Assembly: GCA_900088475.1 (NCBI GenBank)
Contig: FLMG01003597.1
Location: 19,037 to 36,020, forward strand
Reading direction: 5' to 3'
DNA: 16,984 nucleotides
From: Hyphochytrium catenoides
Taxonomy: Eukaryota; Sar; Hyphochytriomycetes; Hyphochytriales; Hyphochytriaceae
The notes below the pieces were generated by a model. The model ran no database searches and had not been told where the DNA came from. It saw only the letters and a program-made list of their open reading frames with translations. The position numbers were made by a program, and so were the translations under genes. This document shows, one piece after another, positions 8,727 through 16,984 of this stretch; the stretch's first letter is position 1; every line of letters begins with the position of its first letter.

Positions 8727-11700
8727 CTATGTGAACGGGTTGGAGACGTGAATGCTAGTCCGTGAGCTAGAGGCCACGCGAGAGGGCTTCTTGCTTGTAA
8801 CTGATGGCCTAGTACTGCCAGTACGCAGCTGAATGCTTGCGCTACTGCTTCTTGCTTGAGAAGAACTTTTTCTCCCTAGAAGTGGAGAAGCAGAGAGAGA
8901 TTGCTTCGACAATAATCTCCCCGACTCAGCTCCCTCTGGTGGCAAGCTCAGACTGCTCCTCTTTTTCCTGCTGCTGCTATTGCTAGTCGAAGTAGGTTGA
9001 AGCGGCACCTTTGTCTTTCTACTTCCGCCTCCACCTGCCATTCCAAGATCACTGGGGAAGAGGCTTTTTGGGTCAACCCACATTAGCGGAGAGGATAATG
9101 CGCCCTCTCCATCCTGTTTAAAGAGAGTGAGAGGGACATTGAGAAGACGGACGGGGTTCAGGTGAGAGTAGAGAGGACACTGTTTGGATGCCGTTGGACC
9201 ATAGAGACAATCCTCTAATATGAAGGGTTGACAGGAGTGAAATCATGACAAGCGACACTAAGGAAGGAGAGCTGGGGCAGCTTGGCTGCGGGTCACCAGT
9301 AGGGAAGGCTCCTGAACCTTAGCGGTTACTCTTGGGTCCTCTGCAAGGTGGCTCGTAAGTTTATCTAGGTCATCGAGGGCGGATTGCAGCGAAGACGACG
9401 GAGATACTATCGCATTCATCTTCGGCACTTTCTCTGCCTCGGTTATCGTCAATGGAGGCGGCCTGGGATCCGGTACGGCCTAGCATAAGGATCAGAGCAA
9501 ACGGTCAGGGCAGACGTTCGCCATCATCGCCATAGTAAGAATGTGGACAGTGGAGGCGAGATGAAGCGAGAGTTTTCAGTTTTCTTTTCAGCGCCTACCA
9601 AGGGAGTTGCAGCGGTAGGAGTTGTGGGACGGAGGGCTTCAGGAGGCGCTTTGGCCGCTTCGAGGGTTGGAAGGTAGGAGGAGAGGATCTGGTCGGTCTT
9701 CTCTTGCTGAAGCTGCGCCTCCTTTAGTCGCAGCTGGGCATCATTCTGGATCTACAGATGCAACGTATTTGATGGTTATCTCTTGGCCCACGACGTTTGG
9801 AGCAGGGGAATAGAGACTCGTTGGGAACTCCGAGAAAGCCCAGAGGGGCAGCGGGTGGTGCGAGCACGAAAGAGACAAAGATGGAACGTTGCTGGAATAG
9901 GCAGTAGAGAAAGACTTCGAGAAGAGAGAGGAATGAATATGGCGAAGGAGCTCGTCTAATGCTGACCTTTTTGGATAGAGCAAGAGTCTGATTGAGCCGG
10001 TCCATTCCTTCGTCTACCTGCAGGCGCAGTTGGTGTCCCTGCATCTCCTCTTCTCGGAACTTCCGTTCAATCTCTGAGGTCATCTCCATTAATCCCTAAT
10101 GCAGTCAAACCGAAGGAGAGTAAGTAGACTGAGCATTGATCACCTTCGGATCAGCAGTAACATCTAAGAAAAGCCCACCTGGCGGATTTTGGCGTCAATC
10201 CTGTCTCCCAAGGACTCTTCCAGTGCTCTCATCTGCTTGATCAGACGACCCCACACAGCTGTCGCGTTCGTACTTTGGTCTCCCTAGATGCCAACAGGAA
10301 GGCCTTTATTCAGCTGCCGTCTCTCTTATCATCTTTATCCTACTTACCGAGACGGCTCTTGAAAGCCCTGCGGCCGCCTTTAAGCTTCTCCTCTCTTCCA
10401 CTGCCTTTTCGACCGCAATCTCAAGTCTAGCCGGAGAGAGAGAGAGAGCGTCGTGAGGAGATGGTAAACCCAATACCACGGACAGGAGGCCAGCACAACG
10501 ACAGGAGATATACATAAGGGAGCAGGAGCGATACGGTCTCCCCTCACATAGTAAAGGCCACTTCTCTTGTTGCCTATTTGTTGCAGACATTGGACTAGGA
10601 GAATAAAGGAGAAGACGTAGTACAGGGGAGCCAAGGCGGAAGGTGGGCATGATAGAAGCGAAAGCAGGACGAAGGGAAAGTAGACATAGCCATACCTCTC
10701 CACTCGGTCTCTGAGACTCCTGCCGTCCACTTTAAGGTTGGAAACACGCACTGAGGCCTCCTCATCCGAATCCTCATCGTCCTGAAGAAAGACGAGCAAG
10801 CGAGAGCATTTAAGAAAAGCCAACAAAGTCTCTGACATTGGAAGATAACGCTCGACGTAGAAGGATCGCTTGAACATTAGTCTGCTCACCAATGATGAGG
10901 GCCGTGATACTTGACGTCCTGTTCTGAGCTGCGTCTCCATGGCTTCGAGCGCACTCATGACACTGCGACCCTGTGCAAGCAGGGAACAGAGTACGGAGTG
11001 TAGAAGAGATGGGTTGAGCAAGGGCTTTCGGGAGATGCGGGAGGCCCCAAGAATCACTAAAAGAGACGTAATCACTTCATAATCACTTCATAGCCAGACC
11101 CAAGACCTTACGGCCTCTCGATAGACTGGAAGTCCTAGATCAGACTTGATGGAAGACGTAAGACGTAAGAGAGAGTGCCACCTGCAGATTTAGTTGTCTG
11201 ATGGTGTCTTCAGCGAACTTGCTGCATTTGCTCTCGGTAGATGACACCTTCTCGCCAAGCTTCTGCTGCTCGGACTCAAGCGCGCATAGCTTTCCTTCAA
11301 CCTCTTTCCCTTTCGTGAGGAATTCTCGGCTACTCGAGTCTACGTGCTGCCGCAAGTGTACGAGCTCCCGTTCCACCTTCATGTCTTGATCCTGTTGACC
11401 AGACACTCGTCATTAACTCGCTGGCGCACAAGCGGGAATCTGAGGCTCCCTCTTCTTAGCTCCGACACTCAACTATCTCTTGTTTAGAGCCACTCCATAA
11501 TCACGTACGCCTTCCTATCACATCACCCGCACGCGTGCCCTGAGACTGTGTCTTCAACACGTCACGTCTTTCCCCCATTTATCTCCTGAGGACCCTTCCC
11601 TTCTCTATCCCTCCCCAGAACCTACTGCTCTATATAAAACGGACTGTAGTTTGAGTCAGGCGAACCTCTAGGATATCCCTCTTTAGGCTGCATGTCCCCA

Positions 11701-13644
11701 CCCAAAAGTGTCCCACCGCAGCTGACAGCCCTCAAGAAACTTACCTGAATCTTTGCTTCCATGGTCTTTTGTTGCTTCTCATTGTCCTTGACCCTGCCCT
11801 TCAGCTCATTCACCTCCTCTTGGAGTCCACTAACAGCAGAGGTCACCTCCTGCAAAGGCCCCAGCCAAATGGTAAACGAAGGACCAGCTAAAGAAGTTGC
11901 ATAGTTGCAGACTTAGCTATTGAGAAGAGTTCGATGGTGGTCGGTAGAAGACCGGAGCTAAGAAAGGAGAGGCGACAGAATCTCAAAGTGACGGAGAGAA
12001 ATCGGGAAGGAGAGAACCACCTTCCGAACTTCCACAATGTCGGCAACCTGCCGGTCAATAGAACTTAGCGCCTTTCCTACTGAGTTTGAGACTTTGTTCT
12101 CTGACTGAAGAAGCTCCATGCGCATTTGGTCGACCTGCGAGAGGAGGTTAGGAGAAAGGCAGGGCAGGGAGAGAAGAGAGAATGGAAGAGAGAGTGTCAC
12201 GAGAAGAATACCAGGAGGAGGAGACATAGTATTAACAGTGAGGAATAGAGCCATTTGTAGAGGCAGGTATCAGTCGTTTTCTAACGCCGCTAGCTTACCG
12301 TGGCGTTCAGCTTCTGGTCCAGCAGCTCATACTTCCGAGCATACTCCTCTCTTCGCATCTCATTAGCCTAACAACATAGATATGCCTTTTTAGAATGAAG
12401 TAGAGCCAGCTCCAGAGAAGCAATAGCCCGAACTAATGAGAAGGACGAAGCCCAACGTGAGAAGGAGGGAACATAACAGAGCCACAGACAAGGCTTGATG
12501 CATGTGGTGAGGACGGTATGCTATGGCTGAGACTGTCATGAAGGAAAGTAGAGGAGCATTGGGAGCTTTAGGTCGTAAGGGACGAGGGGACTCGCAGGCC
12601 ACAAAGCCTCCGAGAGAGCCAAAAGCCAAGCTTTAATGCACATCAGAGCCACGAGCTTCGGCATAGGTCAGAAGCCTAGAGGGAATAGAGTGGGCTGGCA
12701 ACGATCGAAACAGAGTTGGCACAATTAGAAGGGGGACCAGACGACGGAGAATGTAGGGAAGAGTCACATAGGCTGAGCAGTTGTATTGAAAGGGATCGCC
12801 ACCTCATCCATCACTCCTTTGAGCTTTGTTTCCAGCCCTCTGAGCTCTTCGCGCTGTGAATATCTTGCTGCCTCCGCAGCAGTCTTCATTCTTCCGTCCA
12901 TGCTCTGCAGGCTTATGCTCAGCTTCTCTATCTCACTCTGTATCGTCTGATAGAATTGCGCTCTCTCTTGATCCCGAATCTCATTAAGCTTGTCCTACAG
13001 AGTTTGGGTTAGCTTACGCGGTCTACATCCTCTTCAAGAGCCCTGACAGAGTTACCTGCTCGTCTTCTCTATGGTCTATATGGTCTTCAGTCTTATTGAC
13101 ACGCTCATGCAACGTCTTGAGCTCCAGTGTGCACTCCTCCAATAAAGCCTCTGACTTGTTCATCCGGCTCTCCACGGCCTGGAGGTTCTTGTGACTCTCT
13201 GTGGCTTGCTGCTCATTTTGCTCCTGCGCAGTCTTGACTAAGCGGACGACGCTGGTCATCTTATCATCAAGTCGAAAAAGGTCTTCTTGCAGCTGGTTCA
13301 TCCTCTCATTAAAGCCCTGCACTGTCAGACATGCTATAGTTGTATGGAGACAATGTCAGTGAAGATAGAATGCGCGTCACAATGAGAGACTGCACCTGCT
13401 GATACGCGCTCCAGCTGCACCTCAAGGTAGGAGAGATAGGCATTCCTATCGGTCAGGAGCTGGTCGTTTCCCGTATTGAAACGCACCGTCTTTGCTCCTT
13501 GCTTTGGCCCTCCTCCGCCATCAGAAGCCACAGGCACTGCTGCTCTGCCTCGTTTAAAGTCCTCGTAATAGGAACCCGTCGAATGTAACATCCTTCCTGC
13601 TTAGATAATACCCAGGCTGGCTACCACGCACCTAACTGCGCCAT
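8727..13644 (-). CDS. Large coiled-coil protein with basic Ser/Arg/Lys tail
   Basis: Seventeen exons join in phase to ~805 aa: 13644-13632, 13596-13396, 13333-13056, 12994-12803, 12367-12299, 12134-12021, 11849-11745, 11391-11182, 11144-11112, 10970-10890, 10781-10696, 10426-10348, 10283-10179, 10095-9967, 9751-9599, 9479-9297, 9113-8727. The N-terminal ~75 residues form a non-repetitive module ending RNAYLSYLEVQLERVSAACL. About 500 residues of nearly unbroken amphipathic coiled coil follow, with an acidic break (DDEDSDEEAS) near the middle. A Pro-rich linker comes next, then a C-terminal exon rich in Ser, Arg and Lys. No enzyme motif is seen. A cytoskeletal, basal-body or microtubule-associated role is inferred from architecture only. 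The 13-nt first exon rests on a 35-nt intron; otherwise translation could start at 13591. The donor of exon 16 (9297) and of exon 4 (GTGGCG) are weak. Confidence 0.8.
11112..11144 (-). other. 33-nt microexon after a 37-nt intron (coiled-coil gene)
   Basis: Eleven codons reading SDLGLPVYREA, with a CAAG acceptor and a GTAAGG donor, phase 0 on both sides. The alternative reading after the CTAG at 11135-11134 breaks phase with the next exon, so I prefer this one. Confidence 0.6.
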
Positions 13645-14206
13645 TGAGACCTCAAGCCGAGACGGAGTGCGTAAAGTCTTGAAGAAAAAGCTTCATCAGA
13701 ACTCCACATCTGCAGTCTGGAGCTCCGTCTACGAGGAAGAAGACCGGCAGAAATCGGATTTTTGAAGCTTTTTCGGTTCTTTTTTGAGACTTCCTGGACA
13801 AAGCTGTTACAACGTCATCGTGGTTCTGAATAAGACTCCATCTATTGGGTTTTATTAGTAATATATTACTAATCACTATGGAATCTGCATGATGGAGTGG
13901 CACTGCCTGGCATAATGATGTTGATGACATTTTTTCTTTGTTCCCTTCCGCCGCTTCGTTCAATGCTGGTCAGCTGGATCTTTAGGAGAAGCCGACAGCC
14001 AGCAGTTGCCAGGCAGCTGCGTAGGCACTATTATCTGGCTTTTCCTCTCCCAGCTACCTACGGCTCTCTTGGATTTTTGAAACCCCAGCTTTGGCTGATT
14101 CCTGAGCCAGCCGTCCCATGAGCCGAGTCCAGCAAAAGAGCTCGGCCCTTGTCTGAAAGCAGCGAACCAAAATCTAGGCCTCGCTTCATCTGCGGCAATA
14201 GGTCCT
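13645..14206. other. Intergenic upstream region of the coiled-coil gene
   Basis: 562 bp between the stop of the unknown gene at 14207 and the start at 13644, both on the minus strand, so this should hold the coiled-coil promoter. It contains the perfect 20-bp AT palindrome at 13854-13873. A minus-strand frame is open through about 14238-13960 without an ATG, and a plus-strand frame at 13897-14121. Neither has splice or motif support. Confidence 0.5.
13854..13873. repeat. Perfect 20-bp AT-rich palindrome
   Basis: ATTAGTAATA is followed immediately by its exact reverse complement, with no loop. It lies 210 bp upstream of the coiled-coil start codon in an otherwise mixed-composition region. It could be a homodimeric factor site or a cruciform. 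The symmetry is visible; the role is inference. Confidence 0.9.
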
Positions 14207-16071
14207 TTAGAGTGCTCTAAGACTTATATGAACAGCTATATGGTTGTAGAGAGTCGGTCTCAATGTGGTGAGAGTCGAGGGCCGAGGAACTAGATTCTGA
14301 AGCAGACGCGGACTATCCGACCCGGCAACTCCACTCGCCGGTGCATCTCCTTCCGTGTGGGGACAGTATGCCGTTGCACAGCTCCTTATCGCTACTTACT
14401 CTTACTTTGACTAGAACTATAAACTCCGTCTCAGCTGTGCAGGTGAGTGGACAGTTTCCAGGTGAGTGGACATTCTCTACTGGCCGTCTGTCCTTGCCGC
14501 CATACACGCAATCGCGAGGTACTTAGGCCAAGAACGTGGCTTGATGATTGCTGTATCCTCAACCTCCCTTCCACTTCTGTCCAAGGATTTCGCTGATCTG
14601 TGTGATGTGCAAGAACAGCACGGCCTCAGAGTAGTGGGCGCGCTTGCTAGTCAACTTTGTGATGGCTAATGTCAGCAAAGACAAATTAGGAGGAAGAATA
14701 AGTTAGTGAGACGAGGATAGTCTGGGTGCATGACGACCAGGAAGATGTTGTGCATATCTTAAAGAGTCCTCTTAGTTATCTTTGCCACTATTTAGTCTTA
14801 CATATGGTCAAGCTGCCGTGACGTGAGGAGCCTTTGAAGGCTGAGAGGGAGTCGTCTCAGTGATGCAGCCAAGCCTCTCTCTCTGCGTGTCTATAGACAC
14901 GTTAGGAGACTGGCGCGACTCTTCTCTGAGAATCATAGTAACTGAATAGTTCTAGGTAGTTTTGCTTCAATCATTTGTTCTAGAGCTTGACGGCGCTCTT
15001 CCCTTTTCTGGCACTTATAAACCTCTGCCTAGGATGGCGATGTTTCCCCTTAGCCAGCTCTCTTCTACCACTGGATTTTTATTTCTCTTCTGCTGATGTG
15101 AGCCCGTGATGTTTTCTAAAGTAAAAGAAGAATCTCTCTCGTTTGGCTCCTGTCATGCTCGGAATGGGTCATTGGCGGTTCCTCCTCCTTCATCCTCAAC
15201 CTACAGTCCAGGTGCCGAGATCTTTCTCGGTCTTCTCTTCTGACACGCAGACTCCTTCATCATATCGAATCAAATCAAAAGGATGATGCACCTGTCTGAC
15301 CTGCTCCCATCAGGTGTCGATGAAGCAGAGAAGAAGGGGTTCGGGAATATTCTCTTCCTCACTCTGTCTCTCTCTCGCTCGTTCTTTCTGTCTCCCGCAT
15401 AATTTGCCGATGATTATAGTGCCAGGCGACCAATGTTCACGCACAAACAACCCGTACTGGCTGCTGTAGCAGCGACTGGAGGATGTCAACCAGTGAGGTT
15501 TCGCTAACTGCCCATTGGAGAAGAAGATAATGCCACTAATGGATGGGAAGGACTCTATGGAGAGAGGGTGGACTGTGTGGATACGGACACAAGGCTGAAT
15601 AGCCCTTAATATTAGGAAAAATAGGACTTGCAAGAGAGAAGGGAGAGCAGAGAGAGAGAGAGAGAGAGAGAGACACACAAAGAGAGAAAGAAAGGAGAAA
15701 GAGAGAGAAGAGAGAGATAAAGAGCTCAGCGGAATCGAGCTATCCTCTATGTAAATAAAGAGTCCAGAGTTCCTCTGTAAGAAGATTACTTTTGGAAGTT
15801 CTTTATAAAGCTATGAAGTTCACTTCATGCAAGTACATCTTCGGCCACAACCACCATCAAAGGAAGAAATGCTGTTCTGCATCCTTTCTCTTTAGCGCCT
15901 TTCTCTGCCTTCTTAGTAGGTGATGCTGATGCATCATGGAGATCTTGGCTGACGCGTCGACCACACCTGCAAGGAAGGAAAGAGTGTAACTGAAAGCTAT
16001 GACTTGTTCTCGTCTTTTTCTCTCTCTCTCTCTCTGCCTCTCTTCTGATCGCCAACAGGACTCTCATCCAT
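14207..16071 (-). CDS. Unrecognised protein of about 294 aa, nine exons
   Basis: Exons 16071-16004, 15966-15837, 15594-15445, 15291-15201, 15115-15023, 14757-14713, 14665-14564, 14521-14406 and 14296-14207 join without a phase clash from ATG to TAA. Introns are 37, 242, 153, 85, 265, 47, 42 and 109 nt. Several have strong pyrimidine tracts on the minus strand, for example before 15966 and 15115. The N-terminus is charged and low-complexity, with a GA microsatellite read as REREREK. A Lys/Ala segment follows, then a mixed body (VHHPFDLIRYDEG, NIFLVVMHPDYPP, KRAHYSEAVLFLH) and a hydrophobic C-terminus (NHIAVHISLRAL). I recognise no family, signal peptide or catalytic motif. Weak points are exon 3, which has a competing open frame, and the 265-nt intron 5, which could hide another exon or a gene boundary at the ATG at 14755. 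Plus-strand frames also run through parts of this span. Confidence 0.5.
14440..14472. repeat. Two 14-bp direct repeats containing antisense splice-donor consensus
   Basis: CAGGTGAGTGGACA occurs at 14440-14453 and 14459-14472, offset by 19 bp, inside exon 8 of the unknown minus-strand gene. On the plus strand each copy contains a textbook CAG|GTGAGT donor. Because 19 is not a multiple of 3, the copies encode different residues. Confidence 0.9.
14886..14901. repeat. Perfect 16-bp palindrome
   Basis: CGTGTCTATAGACACG is self-complementary with no loop. It falls in presumed intron 5 of the unknown gene, so it may be chance or mark a regulatory site if that intron is really intergenic. Confidence 0.85.
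15648..15720. repeat. (AG)n microsatellite and GA-rich tract
   Basis: About 26 nt of nearly pure AG repeat followed by impure GA sequence. On the minus strand this is a long CT tract in intron 2 of the unknown gene, leading to the acceptor at 15596-15595. Confidence 0.85.
16019..16035. repeat. (TC)n microsatellite inside a predicted coding exon
   Basis: On the minus strand this reads (GA)n and encodes alternating Arg-Glu in the first exon of the unknown gene. A slippage change not divisible by three would shift the frame. Confidence 0.7.
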
Positions 16072-16263
16072 GGGCTTTTATTATTGTGATGCCGCCCTCC
16101 GATCTTTCAAGGTCCAAGATATTGGAAGCGTGTCATGGACCATGGAAGATCGGAAGGAGGAGTGTCCCATAACTGAAGGGACGCGTCAAAAAGAGCGAGA
16201 GCGAGGGCTTCCTAGGGCCAAGAGCCTCAGAAAAAAATAGAGTCAGCAAAAGAGAGAACGTTG
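16072..16263. other. Short spacer upstream of the unknown gene
   Basis: 192 bp between the stop of the partial membrane-protein gene and the ATG at 16071, both on the minus strand. It must contain the promoter of the unknown gene if that model is right. It also carries a plus-strand open frame (16070-16240) that I do not accept as a gene. Confidence 0.35.
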
Positions 16264-16890
16264 TCAAGCGAGAGAAAATAAAAAGTCTTGACGTGGTGGC
16301 AAGAAACTCCGAGGATAGCCAAAAAGGTAGAGCACAGGAAAGAAGATCAGCCACTCCTTTTGTCTTCTCCTCCAACGGATGATCGCAAAAAAGTAGGACA
16401 GGGAGAGGCAGGTGATGACGATGCCTGAGCAAGACTTTTGCAACTGTTGAGACTGATGAGTCACCTACCTATCTCCCTCGTCTTGTCTCCATCTCTCTCT
16501 GTCTCTTTCTTCCTCTGCTGTGCTTGGTTGTCAACTACTCAGTTGGTCTTTACTTCTGTGTCATTCTCCATATTGTGATGATGCAATGATACATCTGCTT
16601 GCAGGGAGGACGGGAGGGAAAGAATCAATGGGGATGAATGTGCCAGAGCAAAAATATAAGAGAGAAAGGAGGCAGAGAGGCTGCTGCGTCACGGCTCCCA
16701 CCCCACCTTTCTTTTAGAAAGCCAGAAGAGGTAGGAGATGAAGGAGGAAGAGGAAAGACAGAAGCACTGGATTTGATGGAACCAGGAAACCTTAGCTCTG
16801 TAGCTGTGGAAAGGGAACGTTTCTAGGAAAGAGAAGACCAAAAGAGTGATGATGCCAGAGGGGTTACAAAGCGGCCAGCACTAGTAGGAC
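16264..16890 (-). CDS. Probable 3' end of a small membrane-protein gene (partial)
   Basis: Exons 16890-16868, 16822-16693, 16597-16554 and 16443-16264 chain in phase to a TGA at 16266-16264. The 45-nt intron between the first two (GTAACC to a pyrimidine-rich CCTAG) is the strongest evidence. The visible protein is Ser/Pro-rich (FPLPPSSPTSSGF), then has a hydrophobic segment (SGIVITCLSLSYFFAII), a basic RWRRRQKEW loop and a second hydrophobic segment (LIFFPVLYLF), suggesting two membrane passes. No family is recognised. If the third exon is not spliced at 16553, the protein ends earlier at TGA 16541-16539 and the membrane exon is separate. A minus-strand frame from 16983 to a GTCTCC donor near 16921 could be an upstream exon, but its phase does not fit. 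A plus-strand frame ending at 16826 competes. Confidence 0.35.
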
Positions 16891-16984
16891 CTGCGTACGG
16901 AGCAGAGGGAGAGGAAGGGAGACGATCTCATTCTCTGCGCCTCGCCTCTTTAGAGGAACGCGTGTTGGTTCCTTCTTCAAGTCA

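Noticed and set aside
9258-9296. TAG at 9258 as the end of the coiled-coil protein
   Set aside because: A phase-0 GTGACC donor at 9296 connects to a 129-codon terminal exon with a pyrimidine-rich acceptor. The shorter form remains possible as a retained-intron isoform.
10380-11075. 231-codon uninterrupted minus-strand frame
   Set aside because: Only two parts (GRSVMSAL... and the DDEDSDEE exon) are coding. The rest reads through introns with clear GTGAGC and GTATGG donors.
12390-12629. Hydrophobic 79-codon minus-strand frame
   Set aside because: It lies in a 435-nt intron of the coiled-coil gene, and no phase-compatible splice sites incorporate it.
13960-14238. Minus-strand frame open for ~90 codons, Trp-rich
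   Set aside because: No ATG, no splice acceptor fitting the preceding exon, and the 14296-14207 exon already gives a phase-matched stop. Probably chance.
14466-14835. Plus-strand frames at 14466-14669 and about 14702-14820 that could be linked by a ~44-nt intron
   Set aside because: The presumed intron lacks a pyrimidine tract. The minus strand offers four phase-matched exons with better introns over the same bases.
16059-16240. Plus-strand frame after a CT-rich tract and AACAG acceptor, open for 60 codons to TAG
   Set aside because: It looks like a terminal exon, but no upstream plus-strand exon joins it in a stop-free phase: the best donor creates TGA. It would also overlap the start of the better supported minus-strand gene.
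16638-16826. Plus-strand acidic frame (KPEEVGDEGG...) after a TTTTAG acceptor
   Set aside because: Plausible, but isolated: no preceding plus-strand exon could be joined. A minus-strand 45-nt intron with good signals covers the same region.
1-16984. Mobile element, CRISPR array, tRNA, rRNA or viral gene
   Set aside because: No transposase or integrase motifs, terminal inverted repeats, regularly spaced repeats or tRNA-like folds were seen on either strand.

Overview
This window looks like a piece of a compact, intron-rich nuclear genome of a unicellular eukaryote. No long uninterrupted bacterial-style genes are present. Exons of 11 to 185 codons join in phase across GT-AG introns of about 35 to 550 nt, and many introns carry CT/GA microsatellites. 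The 3' splice sites are unusually tolerant: several end in AAG. The sequence does not settle the lineage. A protist such as an alveolate or stramenopile is a guess from intron style and from the coiled-coil protein content.

Layout, left to right. (1) At 121-1034 (+) lies the 3' end of a coiled-coil protein gene with a Pro/Tyr-rich tail. (2) At 3617-1442 (-) is a six-exon DHHC protein S-acyltransferase. The last ~97 bp of its coding region is duplicated in tandem just beyond its stop. (3) About 1.2 kb of divergent upstream sequence (3618-4854) carries a degenerate 52-bp tandem repeat. (4) At 4855-8629 (+) is a ten-exon RecQ-family helicase of 614 aa with an HRDC-like C-terminus and a strikingly mitochondrial-looking N-terminus. 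(5) At 13644-8727 (-), tail to tail with RecQ and only 97 bp away, is a 17-exon gene for an ~805-aa coiled-coil protein with a basic Ser/Arg/Lys-rich tail. (6) A 562-bp upstream region contains a perfect 20-bp AT palindrome. (7) At 16071-14207 (-) is a nine-exon gene for a ~294-aa protein that I do not recognise. I rebuilt it only from splice phases. (8) At 16890-16264 (-) is the probable 3' end of a membrane-protein gene that leaves the window.

No operon, mobile element, CRISPR array, tRNA or rRNA was seen. The genes look functionally unrelated: acyl transfer to membrane proteins, DNA unwinding (possibly organellar), a cytoskeletal-type coiled coil, and two unknowns. Exon boundaries were read by eye from frame continuity and splice signals, and none is backed by transcript data. 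The RecQ and DHHC models rest on well-known family motifs and are the safest. Genes 6 and 7 of the layout rest on phase-compatible exons only.
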